NCBI GenBank assembly: GCA_019112875.1
Contig: DXIO01000086.1
Location: 22,335-86,334 of the forward strand
Direction: 5' to 3'
Source: Candidatus Aquabacterium excrementipullorum
GTDB taxonomy: Bacteria > Pseudomonadota > Gammaproteobacteria > Burkholderiales > Burkholderiaceae_C
Length of the DNA stretch: 64,000 nt
Of this stretch, positions 8,268 through 16,080 are shown one piece after another. Position 1 is the first letter of the stretch. Each line of letters starts with the position of its first letter. The position numbers and the translations under genes are program-made. The notes beneath the pieces are model-generated. The model was not told the origin of the DNA, searched no databases, and saw nothing but the letters and a program-made list of their open reading frames with translations.

Positions 8268-9092
8268 GCCGGCGATCACCTGCTCCGAGCGGGCATCGAT
8301 GATCCTGGCCGCGAGGTGGCTGATGCCGCGTCCGATGGCCGGCAACTCCAGGGGCAGCCATGAGCTGGCCGGGTGAACCACCCGCTGTGAGCCCTTGACG
8401 ATGCCGCGCATGATCGCCTCGGCGGTGCTCTCCGGGCTCACCAGAGGCATCGCGGGCAGCTTGCGGCGCAGGGGCAGCATCTTGTCCTGATGGCGTGTGG
8501 GCGTGTCCGTGCCGCCGGGGATCACCTCCATCACCCGCACGCCGGCTCCTTGCAGCTCATGCCGCAAGGCCTGGGTGGCGCGTGCCAGTGCCACCTTGGA
8601 AGCGCTGTAGCAGCCCAGCAAGGGCACGGGCACCGCCTGCAGTGTCGAGGTGACGTTGACAAGGCAGCCGAGCCCGCGTTGCCGCATGCCGGGGGCGAGG
8701 GCCTGGATCAGCGCCAGGGGCGACCAGTAGTTCGCCTCGAACAGCGCACGGGCCCTTTCGTCATCGCCGGTCAGGTGCTGCGCGCCGATGAGGCTCATGC
8801 CCGCGTTGTTGACGAGGATGTCGATGCCGCCCCATGCCTGTTCCGCCTGTGCAGCAACCTCGCTTGCCACGCCGCGCTGCGCGAGGTCCGCGGCCAGCAC
8901 GAGGGGGCGCACGTTGCCTTGTGATGCGATGGTGTCCGCCAGGGCCTGCAATGTCTGCTCACGGCGGGCCACCAGCACCAGGGACGCACCTTGCCGTGCC
9001 ATGGCGATCGTGGTGGCGCGGCCGATGCCGCTGGAGGCCCCGGTGACCAGGATCCGGGCGCCTGCCAGGCGCATTCCCTTGTTCGCTGCCAT
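8262..9092 (-). CDS. Short-chain dehydrogenase/reductase (SDR)
   Basis: NAD(P)-dependent oxidoreductase of 276 residues, classical SDR. The cofactor loop TGASSGIG is at residues 17-24 and NNAG at 95-98. The catalytic set is S149, Y162 and K166 (CYSASK). The C-terminal region after about residue 200 is longer than in minimal SDRs and partly hydrophobic, as in the membrane-associated SDRs acting on lipids. It is the downstream partner of a methyltransferase gene 27 bases upstream on the same strand, and both are divergent from a TetR gene, so they probably form one repressor-controlled operon. Substrate unknown. Confidence 0.88.
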   Translation of the reverse strand: MAANKGMRLAGARILVTGASSGIGRATTIAMARQGASLVLVARREQTLQALADTIASQGNVRPLVLAADLAQRGVASEVAAQAEQAWGGIDILVNNAGMSLIGAQHLTGDDERARALFEANYWSPLALIQALAPGMRQRGLGCLVNVTSTLQAVPVPLLGCYSASKVALARATQALRHELQGAGVRVMEVIPGGTDTPTRHQDKMLPLRRKLPAMPLVSPESTAEAIMRGIVKGSQRVVHPASSWLPLELPAIGRGISHLAARIIDARSEQVIAGS

Positions 9093-9119
9093 GTGCTGCT
9101 CCTGTTGACAGAGGCTGGC

Positions 9120-9791
9120 TCAAGCCAGCGGCTTCACCGCGCGGTAGATGGAGATGGAGCCGCCCACCGTGGGGATGACATTGGTTTCCTGCACGTGCCT
9201 GAATCCGACCTCGGCCATCAGCACGGGCAGGATGCCCTCCGCATTGGGCTGGGTGTCCGCGAAGCCGTCCACGAGCTGCACCCACTTGAACAGCCATCGC
9301 ATCAGCCAGCCGCGCTGCAGCCCGTAATCAGCCACGTGCAGTTCTCCACCTGGTGGCAGGGCGGCCAGGATGGCCGCGAGGCCGGCGCGCTTCTCCGCCA
9401 TCGGGACTTGGTGAAACACGAGGCTGGAGACGATTTTGTGAACGCCCTGCGCCGCCAGCAGGGCCTGTGCATCGCGAAGGTAGCCCATCTGCAATGCCGC
9501 GGGCACGCCGGCCTGGCGCAGTTTGCGCTCGGCGCGCTGCAGGATGGCGGCGTCGGGATCGACGCCGATCAATGTGCTGCCGGGGACTTGACGGCCCAGC
9601 AAGGCCAGGAAGGATCCGGTGCCGCAGCCGAGGTCGGCGATCACGTCGCCGGGTTGGGCTGCCAGCTGCCGCAGCAGGGCGCCTCGCCACCGGGCTTCAC
9701 GCGTGCCCACGGCAATCACGACGTCATAGATCGACAGGAAGGGCGCGGCGGGTGTGAAGTCGCGTCGGGCGTTGGCGGGCAGGGTGTCCAT
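9120..9791 (-). CDS. Class I SAM-dependent methyltransferase
   Basis: A 223-residue Rossmann-fold methyltransferase. Motif I VIADLGCGTGSF spans about residues 50-61, followed by an acidic residue in GVDPDAAIL for ribose binding and a motif-III-like LPPGGELHVADYG. The family resembles the UbiE/Methyltransf_25 group, with no signal peptide. It heads a two-gene unit with the SDR. A perfect inverted repeat lies 28 bases upstream of its ATG in the gap shared with the divergent TetR gene. The acceptor substrate cannot be inferred. Confidence 0.88.
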   Translation of the reverse strand: MDTLPANARRDFTPAAPFLSIYDVVIAVGTREARWRGALLRQLAAQPGDVIADLGCGTGSFLALLGRQVPGSTLIGVDPDAAILQRAERKLRQAGVPAALQMGYLRDAQALLAAQGVHKIVSSLVFHQVPMAEKRAGLAAILAALPPGGELHVADYGLQRGWLMRWLFKWVQLVDGFADTQPNAEGILPVLMAEVGFRHVQETNVIPTVGGSISIYRAVKPLA

Positions 9792-9818
9792 GGCATCAGA
9801 TGTCTGTGGTATGGCCTG

Positions 9819-9840
9819 ATTGTGAACAAAGGCTCACAAT
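9819..9840. promoter_or_regulatory. Candidate TetR operator between the methyltransferase and tetR genes
   Basis: Perfect 7-bp inverted repeat ATTGTGA-N8-TCACAAT lies in the 79-base divergent gap. Size, symmetry and position fit the binding site of the adjacent TetR protein acting on both directions. Binding is inferred. Confidence 0.55.
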
Positions 9841-9870
9841 TCGCCTACTCGCATTGCGTGGGCACCCGAC

Positions 9871-10533
9871 ATGGTCAGGAAAGCACGGACATCTCCCAGG
9901 AAACAGGCGTCGCAAGAGCGCTCACGGATCACCGTGGATGCCTTGCTCGAAGCCACTGCTCGCATTCTGGTCAAGGAAGGCTACGAGGGCGCCAGCACCA
10001 ACAAGATCGCCCAGACAGCGGGTGTCAGCATCGGATCGCTCTACCAGTACTTCCCTGCGAAAGAGGCCTTGGTGGCGGCCGTGATCGACCGCCATATGCA
10101 GGCCATGCTGGAGGTGGTGCGGGATGCCCTGGTGACGGTGGCCGACCAGCCCATCGAGGTGGTGGCGCGCCAGCTGGTGACGGTGATGATCGATGCGCAC
10201 CGCGTGAACCCCACGCTGCACCGGGTGCTGTTCGAGCAGATCCCGCAGACGGGCCGGGTGCGTCACATCGAGGCGCTGGACAATGCCGCCTTCGCCATGG
10301 TGCGCGCCTACCTGGAGGCGCATCGTGACGAGGTGGCGGTGGAAGACCTGGACCTGGCGGCCTTCATCTGCGTGAAGACGGTGGAGGTGCTCACGCACAC
10401 GGCCGTGCTGAACCAGCCCGAACGTGTGAAGGGGGGCAAGGCGGCGGCCCTGATCGAGGAGATCACCCGGCTGCTGGTTGGATACTTGAGGGGTGGGCAT
10501 CTGCCCCGACGCACAACAGGGAGTGAGCCATGA
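9871..10533 (+). CDS. TetR/AcrR family transcriptional regulator
   Basis: DNA-binding repressor of 220 residues. The N-terminal helix-turn-helix reads ILVKEGYEGASTNKIAQTAGVSIGSLYQYFPAKEALV (split by eye around residues 32-68), the TetR_N pattern. The C-terminal ligand domain is alpha-helical and resembles TetR_C regulators of small-molecule or lipid response. The stop codon overlaps the start of the next small frame by ATGA. Divergent orientation to the methyltransferase-SDR pair and the inverted repeat at 9819-9840 suggest autoregulation and control of that pair. Confidence 0.9.
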   Translation: MVRKARTSPRKQASQERSRITVDALLEATARILVKEGYEGASTNKIAQTAGVSIGSLYQYFPAKEALVAAVIDRHMQAMLEVVRDALVTVADQPIEVVARQLVTVMIDAHRVNPTLHRVLFEQIPQTGRVRHIEALDNAAFAMVRAYLEAHRDEVAVEDLDLAAFICVKTVEVLTHTAVLNQPERVKGGKAAALIEEITRLLVGYLRGGHLPRRTTGSEP

Positions 10534-10676
10534 CATCCATCGACGCTGACGCCGTCGTCGAATTCCTTCACCGCTTCGAGGCCCTCGCGGAGCAGGAGGA
10601 TTTCGCGCTCATCGAGCCCATGATTGCCCCGCTGGCCTGCCGGCCAGCCTTGACAGAGGAGGCTCCATCAGCATGA
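10530..10676 (+). pseudogene. N-terminal remnant of an NTF2/SnoaL-like gene
   Basis: A 48-codon frame beginning at ATG 10530, overlapping the tetR stop by ATGA, and ending at TGA 10674-10676, itself overlapping the next start. It reads VVEFLHRFEALAEQEDFALI then EPMIAPLA, which resembles the first helices of NTF2-like/SnoaL proteins, whose full length is about 120-150 residues. The rest of the domain is missing and replaced by a short unrelated tail. It could be a decayed gene or a short translated spacer that couples tetR to the membrane protein downstream. Confidence 0.45.
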
Positions 10677-11014
10677 AGCTGCTTCGCTCTGCATCACTGG
10701 CCTTCTCGGCCTTGTCCGTGGCGGCACCGCTCGGCCTGTTGCTGTTGGCCGAGATCGGCACGCACGAGGCAGACATCGCCACCGGTGGCAAGGTCTGCGG
10801 CATGGGCATCATGGCCGCCTTCTTCGTGGGCGCCATGGTGTCCGTGGCGGGGACCATCGTCGCGGTGGCATTGGGATTCGCCAGCCGCCGTTGGAACGGG
10901 GCCTCCGCCATCTCCCTGAAAGCCATCGCCGTGATGGCGCTGGGGCCTGCCTGGTGCTTCCTGCTGAGCCTCGCCATGGGGTTCGTGCTGCGCCTGATGT
11001 GGGGCCAGTCATGA
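10673..11014 (+). CDS. Small three-span inner-membrane protein, unknown function
   Basis: A 113-residue hydrophobic protein with three predicted spans, near residues 8-28, 44-68 and 82-108. The start ATG 10673 has GAGGAGG ten bases upstream and overlaps the stop of the preceding short frame. No motif is recognised. It is the last gene of the tetR transcription unit, so it may be co-regulated with, or accessory to, whatever the TetR system responds to. Confidence 0.65.
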   Translation: MKLLRSASLAFSALSVAAPLGLLLLAEIGTHEADIATGGKVCGMGIMAAFFVGAMVSVAGTIVAVALGFASRRWNGASAISLKAIAVMALGPAWCFLLSLAMGFVLRLMWGQS

Positions 11015-11151
11015 CCCGGGTGCACGCCTAGCCGTTCACCTTCGGATCAGGCCAGGCCACGGGCGGCGGCGCGTCATGGATCTGTCATGAGGCTCTGCAA
11101 GCATGGGGCCCGTTGGGCCTTGCATGGCCTTTTGCGGAAAGTGCGGCGCTC

Positions 11152-12780
11152 ATGGCTTCCTTGTTGAACGATACAGGCACCCCGATCGTATTGACCCCGG
11201 CAGGCGTGTCTTCACGCCCGAAGATGGACCACAAGCCGGGCCCCCTGGCGGCCGTGATCTTCTTTGGCCTGCTGGCCGCGGGCCTGCTGTTCTCGGGCTA
11301 CAGCCTGGTCTCGGACATCAGTGATGCCGGCACGCGTGTCACCACCTACCTGCCTTTCATCCTGCTGGGCGTGGCGCTGCTGATCGCGCTGGGCTTCGAG
11401 TTCGTCAACGGGTTCCACGACACGGCCAACGCGGTGGCCACCGTGATCTACACCCACTCGCTCCCGCCCAACTTCGCGGTGGTGTGGTCGGGCTTCTTCA
11501 ACTTCCTGGGCGTGCTGACCTCCAGCGGCGCGGTGGCCTTCGGCATCATCTCGCTGCTGCCGGTGGAACTGATCCTGCAGGTGGGTTCGAGCGCGGGCTT
11601 CGCGATGGTGTTCGCCCTGCTGATCGCCGCCATCATCTGGAACCTGGGCACGTGGTGGCTGGGCCTGCCGGCCTCGTCATCGCACACGCTGATCGGCTCG
11701 ATCATCGGCGTGGGCGTGGCCAATGCGCTGATGCATGGCCGTGATGGCACCAGTGGGGTCGACTGGGCGCAGGCCACGAAGGTCGGCTACTCGCTGCTGC
11801 TCTCGCCGCTGGTGGGTTTCGGCTGTGCGGCGCTGTTGCTGCTGGCCCTGCGTGCCTTCGTCAAGAACAAGGCGCTGTACCAGGAGCCCCATGGCAAGAC
11901 GCCGCCGCCGTGGTGGATCCGCGGTCTGCTGATCCTGACGTGCACGGGCGTGTCCTTCGCGCACGGTTCGAACGATGGGCAGAAGGGCATGGGCCTGATC
12001 ATGCTGATCCTGGTGGGCACGGTGCCGATGGCGTATGCGCTGAACCGCGCCATGCCGGTGGATCACATGACGCAGTTCGTCGCGGTGGCCCAGGTGACGC
12101 AGACTTCTCTGGCCAAGGCGGCCCCATCGGCATCGGTGGCCGATCCCCGCCAGGTGGTCTCGACCTACGTGCGCACCAAGACGCTGACACCCGAGGTGAT
12201 CCCCGCCCTGGCGGCGCTGGCCGGAAGCGTCGGTGAGCAGGTCAAGTCGCATGGCTCGCTGGCGCGCGTGCCGGCCGAGGCCGTGGGCAACGTGCGCAAT
12301 GACATGTACCTGGCCTCGGAAGCCATCCGCTTCATCGAGAAGGATCCCAAGATCACGCTCGATGCCGACACCAAGGCCAACCTGAAAGCCTTCAAGAAGG
12401 AGATCGACGATGCGACCAAATTCATCCCGCTGTGGGTGAAGGTGGCCGTGGCGATCGCCCTCGGCCTGGGCACGATGGTGGGCTGGAAGCGGATCGTGGT
12501 CACCGTGGGCGAGAAGATCGGCAAGACGCACCTGACCTACGCGCAGGGCGCTTCCGCCGAGGTGGTGGCCATGCTCACGATCGGTGCGGCCGACATGTAC
12601 GGCCTGCCCGTGTCCACCACGCACGTGCTGTCGTCGGGCGTGGCGGGCACCATGGCGGCCAACAAGTCGGGCCTGCAGATGTCGACCATCCGCAACCTGG
12701 CCATGGCCTGGGTGCTGACCATGCCCGTGGCCATCTGCCTGTCCGGTGGGCTGTACTGGCTCTTCGTGCAGGTGTTCTGA
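11152..12780 (+). CDS. pit: PiT family inorganic phosphate transporter
   Basis: Inner-membrane low-affinity phosphate (metal-phosphate) symporter, 542 residues from ATG 11152. Two PiT signatures are visible: GFEFVNGFHDTANAVATVIYT near the N-terminus and GAADMYGLPVSTTHVLSSG near the C-terminus, the inverted repeats of the family. GLPASSSHTLIGSIIG matches the first-half serine-rich loop. About ten membrane spans frame a central soluble loop of roughly 130 residues (VADPRQVV to LKAFKKEIDD), longer than in the shortest PiT proteins. ATG 11224 is an alternative start. The ZntB-like gene begins 21 bases after the stop, suggesting co-transcription. Confidence 0.92.
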   Translation: MASLLNDTGTPIVLTPAGVSSRPKMDHKPGPLAAVIFFGLLAAGLLFSGYSLVSDISDAGTRVTTYLPFILLGVALLIALGFEFVNGFHDTANAVATVIYTHSLPPNFAVVWSGFFNFLGVLTSSGAVAFGIISLLPVELILQVGSSAGFAMVFALLIAAIIWNLGTWWLGLPASSSHTLIGSIIGVGVANALMHGRDGTSGVDWAQATKVGYSLLLSPLVGFGCAALLLLALRAFVKNKALYQEPHGKTPPPWWIRGLLILTCTGVSFAHGSNDGQKGMGLIMLILVGTVPMAYALNRAMPVDHMTQFVAVAQVTQTSLAKAAPSASVADPRQVVSTYVRTKTLTPEVIPALAALAGSVGEQVKSHGSLARVPAEAVGNVRNDMYLASEAIRFIEKDPKITLDADTKANLKAFKKEIDDATKFIPLWVKVAVAIALGLGTMVGWKRIVVTVGEKIGKTHLTYAQGASAEVVAMLTIGAADMYGLPVSTTHVLSSGVAGTMAANKSGLQMSTIRNLAMAWVLTMPVAICLSGGLYWLFVQVF

Positions 12781-12801
12781 CAGGGCTGACCGAACACGCG
12801 C

Positions 12802-13809
12802 GTGGTGGAGCTCAGCTACGGCCCGGACAAGCACGGGCTCATCTGCGGCTATCTGTTCGAAGCGGGTCAGCCTGGTGCGCCCATCAGCCTCGACGACACC
12901 GTCGCGTGGTTGCGGTCGCGCGAAGGGCAGGGCGGCCCCGGCTTCGTCTGGCTGCACTTCAACCTGACGACCGCGGGCGCCGAAGCCTGGATGCAGCACA
13001 ACCTCCCCGTGGTGCCGGAGTTTTTCCAGGCGTTGCGCGAGGGATCGCGCTCCACCCGCATCGAAGACGCCAGCGACACGCTGGTGGCGGTCGTCAACGA
13101 CGTGGCCTTCGAGTTCTCGTTCGATCCGTCGGAGATCGAGACCCTCTGGCTGAACGTCGGCCCCCGCATGGCGATCAGTGCCCGTGTGCACCCGCTGCAG
13201 TCCATCGACCGCCTGCGGCACTCGGTGCGGCAAGGCTGCTGCTTCGATTCGCCCGTCGCCTTCCTGAACCACCTGATGCACGACCAGGGCGATGTGCTGG
13301 TGCGCATCGTGCGTGAAGCCACGGTGCAGGTCGACCGCGTGGAGGATGGCTTGTTGCTGGGCCGGCTCAAGAACAAGCGCGCCGACCTGGGCAAGCTGCG
13401 GCGCGTGCTGGTGCGCCTTCAGCGCCTGCTGGCGCCAGAGCCCGGCGCCCTGTTCCGCCTGCTGCGCCAGCCGCCGCCCTGGTTGACCAGCAAGGACCTG
13501 GAAGAGCTGCGTCAGGCCACCGAGGAGTTCTCGCTGGTGATCCGCGACATGGCCGAATTGCAGGAGCGCATCAAGCTGCTGCAAGAAGAACTTGCCGCGC
13601 AGGTGGGCGAGCAGACCAACCAGAGCGTCTTCACCCTGACGGTGGTCACGGTGCTGGCGCTGCCCATCAACATCGTGGCCGGCCTGCTCGGCATGAACGT
13701 GGGCGGCATCCCGCTGGCGCAGAGCCCGCACGGCTTCTGGGCGATCGTGGCGCTGGTCGTGACCTTCACGGTGCTGGCGGGCTATCTGGCGTTCCGACGT
13801 AAGGACTAG
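12802..13809 (+). CDS. zntB: CorA/ZntB family metal transporter
   Basis: A 335-residue CorA-superfamily protein. The large N-terminal cytoplasmic domain (about 1-265) ends in a long helix, followed by two membrane spans. The selectivity motif G297-M298-N299 lies at the end of the first span. The lack of the Mg-type GMNFE loop (here GMNVGGIP) and the overall sequence fit the ZntB zinc transporter branch more than CorA. The start is GTG 12802 without an obvious ribosome binding site, 21 bases behind the phosphate transporter. Zinc rather than Mg is inferred from family resemblance. Confidence 0.85.
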   Translation: MVELSYGPDKHGLICGYLFEAGQPGAPISLDDTVAWLRSREGQGGPGFVWLHFNLTTAGAEAWMQHNLPVVPEFFQALREGSRSTRIEDASDTLVAVVNDVAFEFSFDPSEIETLWLNVGPRMAISARVHPLQSIDRLRHSVRQGCCFDSPVAFLNHLMHDQGDVLVRIVREATVQVDRVEDGLLLGRLKNKRADLGKLRRVLVRLQRLLAPEPGALFRLLRQPPPWLTSKDLEELRQATEEFSLVIRDMAELQERIKLLQEELAAQVGEQTNQSVFTLTVVTVLALPINIVAGLLGMNVGGIPLAQSPHGFWAIVALVVTFTVLAGYLAFRRKD

Positions 13810-13824
13810 CCCCGGTCGCCGGGG
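13810..13824 (+). terminator. Possible hairpin after zntB-like gene
   Basis: Perfect stem CCCCGG / CCGGGG with a three-base loop directly after the stop codon. There is no T run, so it may be a weak or Rho-assisted terminator rather than an intrinsic one. Confidence 0.35.
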
Positions 13825-13885
13825 CCCGGCTTCGGCGTTATTCTCGATACCCATGCCTTGGTGCACGGGTTCAACGGGGAGAGGG

Positions 13886-15427
13886 ATGTCCATTCGCCAG
13901 ATCAAGGGGGCTGCCGCCTCCGGGAGCGCCATGGCCTCTGGCGTCCCGCCAGGCGCACGACCCGACGCCATCATCATCGGCGCCGGCTTCGGCGGGATCG
14001 GCATGGCGGTGGCCCTCAGGAAGGCGGGTTTCGAGTGCCTCATCCTGGAAAAACAGCACGACGTGGGCGGCGTGTGGCGGGACAACACCTACCCCGGGGC
14101 GGCCTGCGACGTGCCTTCCCACCTGTACTCGTTCTCGTTCGAGCCGAACCCGAACTGGTCGCGGGTCTTCGCCACACAGGCGGAGATCCACCAATACCTG
14201 CGGCATTGCGCGCGCCAATATGGGCTGCTGCCCTCGATCCGCTTCGGCGCCGAGGTGGCCCAGGCCTGCTATGACGAGCACCAGGCCCGGTGGACCGTCA
14301 GCCTGACGGATGGACAGGTGCTGCAGGCGCGCTTTCTCATCACCGCGACAGGGCAGCTCAGCCGGCCCGTGTATCCCAAGCTGGACGGCATGGCGCAGTT
14401 CGAAGGCCGCGCCTTCCATTCCGCGTGCTGGGACCACGACCATGACCTGCGGGGGCGGCGTGTCGCGGTGATCGGCACCGGGGCTTCGGCGATCCAGTTC
14501 GTGCCGGCGATCGCGGACAAGGTGGACACGCTCACCGTTTTCCAGCGTTCCGCCGCCTACATCCTGCCGCGGCCGGACAGACCCTATGCCGCGTGGCGAA
14601 AGCGTCTGTTCGCGGCGATGCCCTGGACGATGGCGCTGCACCGGGCACGCATCTACACGCAGTACGAAGCCCGGGCCCTGGGGTTCTCGCATGTCAAGGC
14701 GCTGATGGATGTCCTGGGTCGCTGGCCCTTCATGGCCATGCTGCGCCGTCAGGTGCCCGATCCGGGCTTGCGTGCGCGCCTGCTGCCCGATTACCCCATC
14801 GGGTGCAAACGCATCCTGTTGTCCAGCGAGTACCTCGCCACGATGGCCCGGCCCCATGTGCATGTGGTCGCGGACGGCATACGGCGCATCACCGCCCGCG
14901 GCATCGAAACGGCGGATGGCCGTCATCACGAGGCCGATGTGATCGTGTACGGCACCGGCTTTGCGGCGACGGAGTTCCTGGCGCCGATGAAGATCACCGG
15001 CCGGGAAGGGCGCGATCTGAACGAGGCCTGGCGCAGTGGTGCGCAGGCCTACCTGGGCATCACCGTGCCAGGCTTTCCCAACTTCTTCATGCTCTATGGC
15101 CCCAACACGAACCTGGGCCACAACTCCATCGTCTACATGCTCGAAAGCCAGATCGCGCATGTGCTGCGGTGCCTGGAGAAGGCGCGTGCCGCAGGGGGCG
15201 ATGCGATCGAGGTGGGCGAAGGGCCCCACAGCCGCTTCAACGCGGCGGTGCAGCGGCGCCTGGCGGGCACGGTGTGGCAGGGCTGCAAGAGCTGGTACGT
15301 GGACGCCAATGGCCACAACAGCACGAACTGGCCCGGCTTCACCTTCACGTACCGCTACCTGACGCGGTATGCGTCGCTCGGTGTGTACAGCTTCAAGGCC
15401 CCGATCACGGCGCCTGGCCAGGCCTGA
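13886..15427 (+). CDS. Flavin-dependent Baeyer-Villiger-type monooxygenase
   Basis: FAD/NADPH enzyme of 513 residues that inserts oxygen next to a ketone carbonyl or hydroxylates a related substrate. The FAD Rossmann motif GAGFGG is at residues 32-37 and a second GTGASAIQFV motif binds NADPH. The type I BVMO fingerprint F-x-G-x3-H-x3-W is present at residues 172-182 (FEGRAFHSACW), followed by D rather than P. GGVWRDNTYPGAACDVPSH is the usual following block. ATG 13886 has GGGGAGAGG immediately upstream. With the cholesterol-oxidase-like enzyme nearby a cyclic or sterol ketone is a possible substrate, but this is inference. Confidence 0.88.
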   Translation: MSIRQIKGAAASGSAMASGVPPGARPDAIIIGAGFGGIGMAVALRKAGFECLILEKQHDVGGVWRDNTYPGAACDVPSHLYSFSFEPNPNWSRVFATQAEIHQYLRHCARQYGLLPSIRFGAEVAQACYDEHQARWTVSLTDGQVLQARFLITATGQLSRPVYPKLDGMAQFEGRAFHSACWDHDHDLRGRRVAVIGTGASAIQFVPAIADKVDTLTVFQRSAAYILPRPDRPYAAWRKRLFAAMPWTMALHRARIYTQYEARALGFSHVKALMDVLGRWPFMAMLRRQVPDPGLRARLLPDYPIGCKRILLSSEYLATMARPHVHVVADGIRRITARGIETADGRHHEADVIVYGTGFAATEFLAPMKITGREGRDLNEAWRSGAQAYLGITVPGFPNFFMLYGPNTNLGHNSIVYMLESQIAHVLRCLEKARAAGGDAIEVGEGPHSRFNAAVQRRLAGTVWQGCKSWYVDANGHNSTNWPGFTFTYRYLTRYASLGVYSFKAPITAPGQA

Positions 15428-15457
15428 CACCCCAGGCGACCCGGGGTGTGGTGTCGC

Positions 15458-15721
15458 TCAGTACTTGCGCGGCGGGCGTGCCGGTGCACCGCCGGCGCGT
15501 GGTTCGAGATGCCGGAAGGTGATGCGGCCCTTGCTCAAGTCATAGGGCGACAGTTCGAGCGACACCTTGTCGCCCGCCAGGATGCGGATGTGGTGCTTGC
15601 GCATCTTTCCGCCCGTGTAGGCAATCAGCGAGTGACCATTCTCCAGCGTCACGCGAAATCGGGAGTCGGGCAGGACTTCGATGACTTCGCCGCGCATTTC
15701 AATGAGTTCTTCTTTGGCCAT
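15458..15721 (-). CDS. infA: Translation initiation factor IF-1
   Basis: OB-fold protein of 87 residues that occupies the ribosomal A site during initiation. [20 protein letters not shown] and the [15 protein letters not shown] block are diagnostic. The usual length is 72; here a Pro/Arg-rich C-terminal tail ([15 protein letters not shown]) adds about 15 residues. It stands alone rather than in a ribosomal protein operon, as expected for the additional infA copy of many Burkholderiales. The tail and location suggest an alternative IF-1 used alongside a canonical copy elsewhere in the genome. Confidence 0.95.
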   Translation of the reverse strand: MAKEELIEMRGEVIEVLPDSRFRVTLENGHSLIAYTGGKMRKHHIRILAGDKVSLELSPYDLSKGRITFRHLEPRAGGAPARPPRKY

Positions 15722-16080
15722 GGCACCAGGTTGGCGTGGATTTGGATAATCGGACGGTCAAGCCCGAAAGGCAAGGGCCCCCGGCACTGCCCGAAGGCGC
15801 GATGAGGGGCAAACGGAAAGGCGATAAAAGAGGCAAGGCGGTTCGTCAGCGGACGATGCTTGCCTGGAGGCGGGATGATCGCGCCATGCTGGGAGATCTT
15901 CCCTGTTGAGAATGCACGCGTGGGACGCTGCACATCGACAAAGTGCTGCGGAGGTAAGCAAAGCTGCAGCAATCTTGCGATTATAACAGGATCGTGGCGT
16001 ACGCCAGCGGGCGGGCCGCAGCCCCACCGCCGCTGCCGTTGTGGTGCTACGCTTGCTGGCACAAACATGTCCTTCGCACC

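Noticed and set aside
11677..14088. 803-codon minus-strand frame opposite pit and the zntB-like gene
   Set aside because: Spans two real genes with clear transporter motifs on the other strand; composition typical of a shadow frame.
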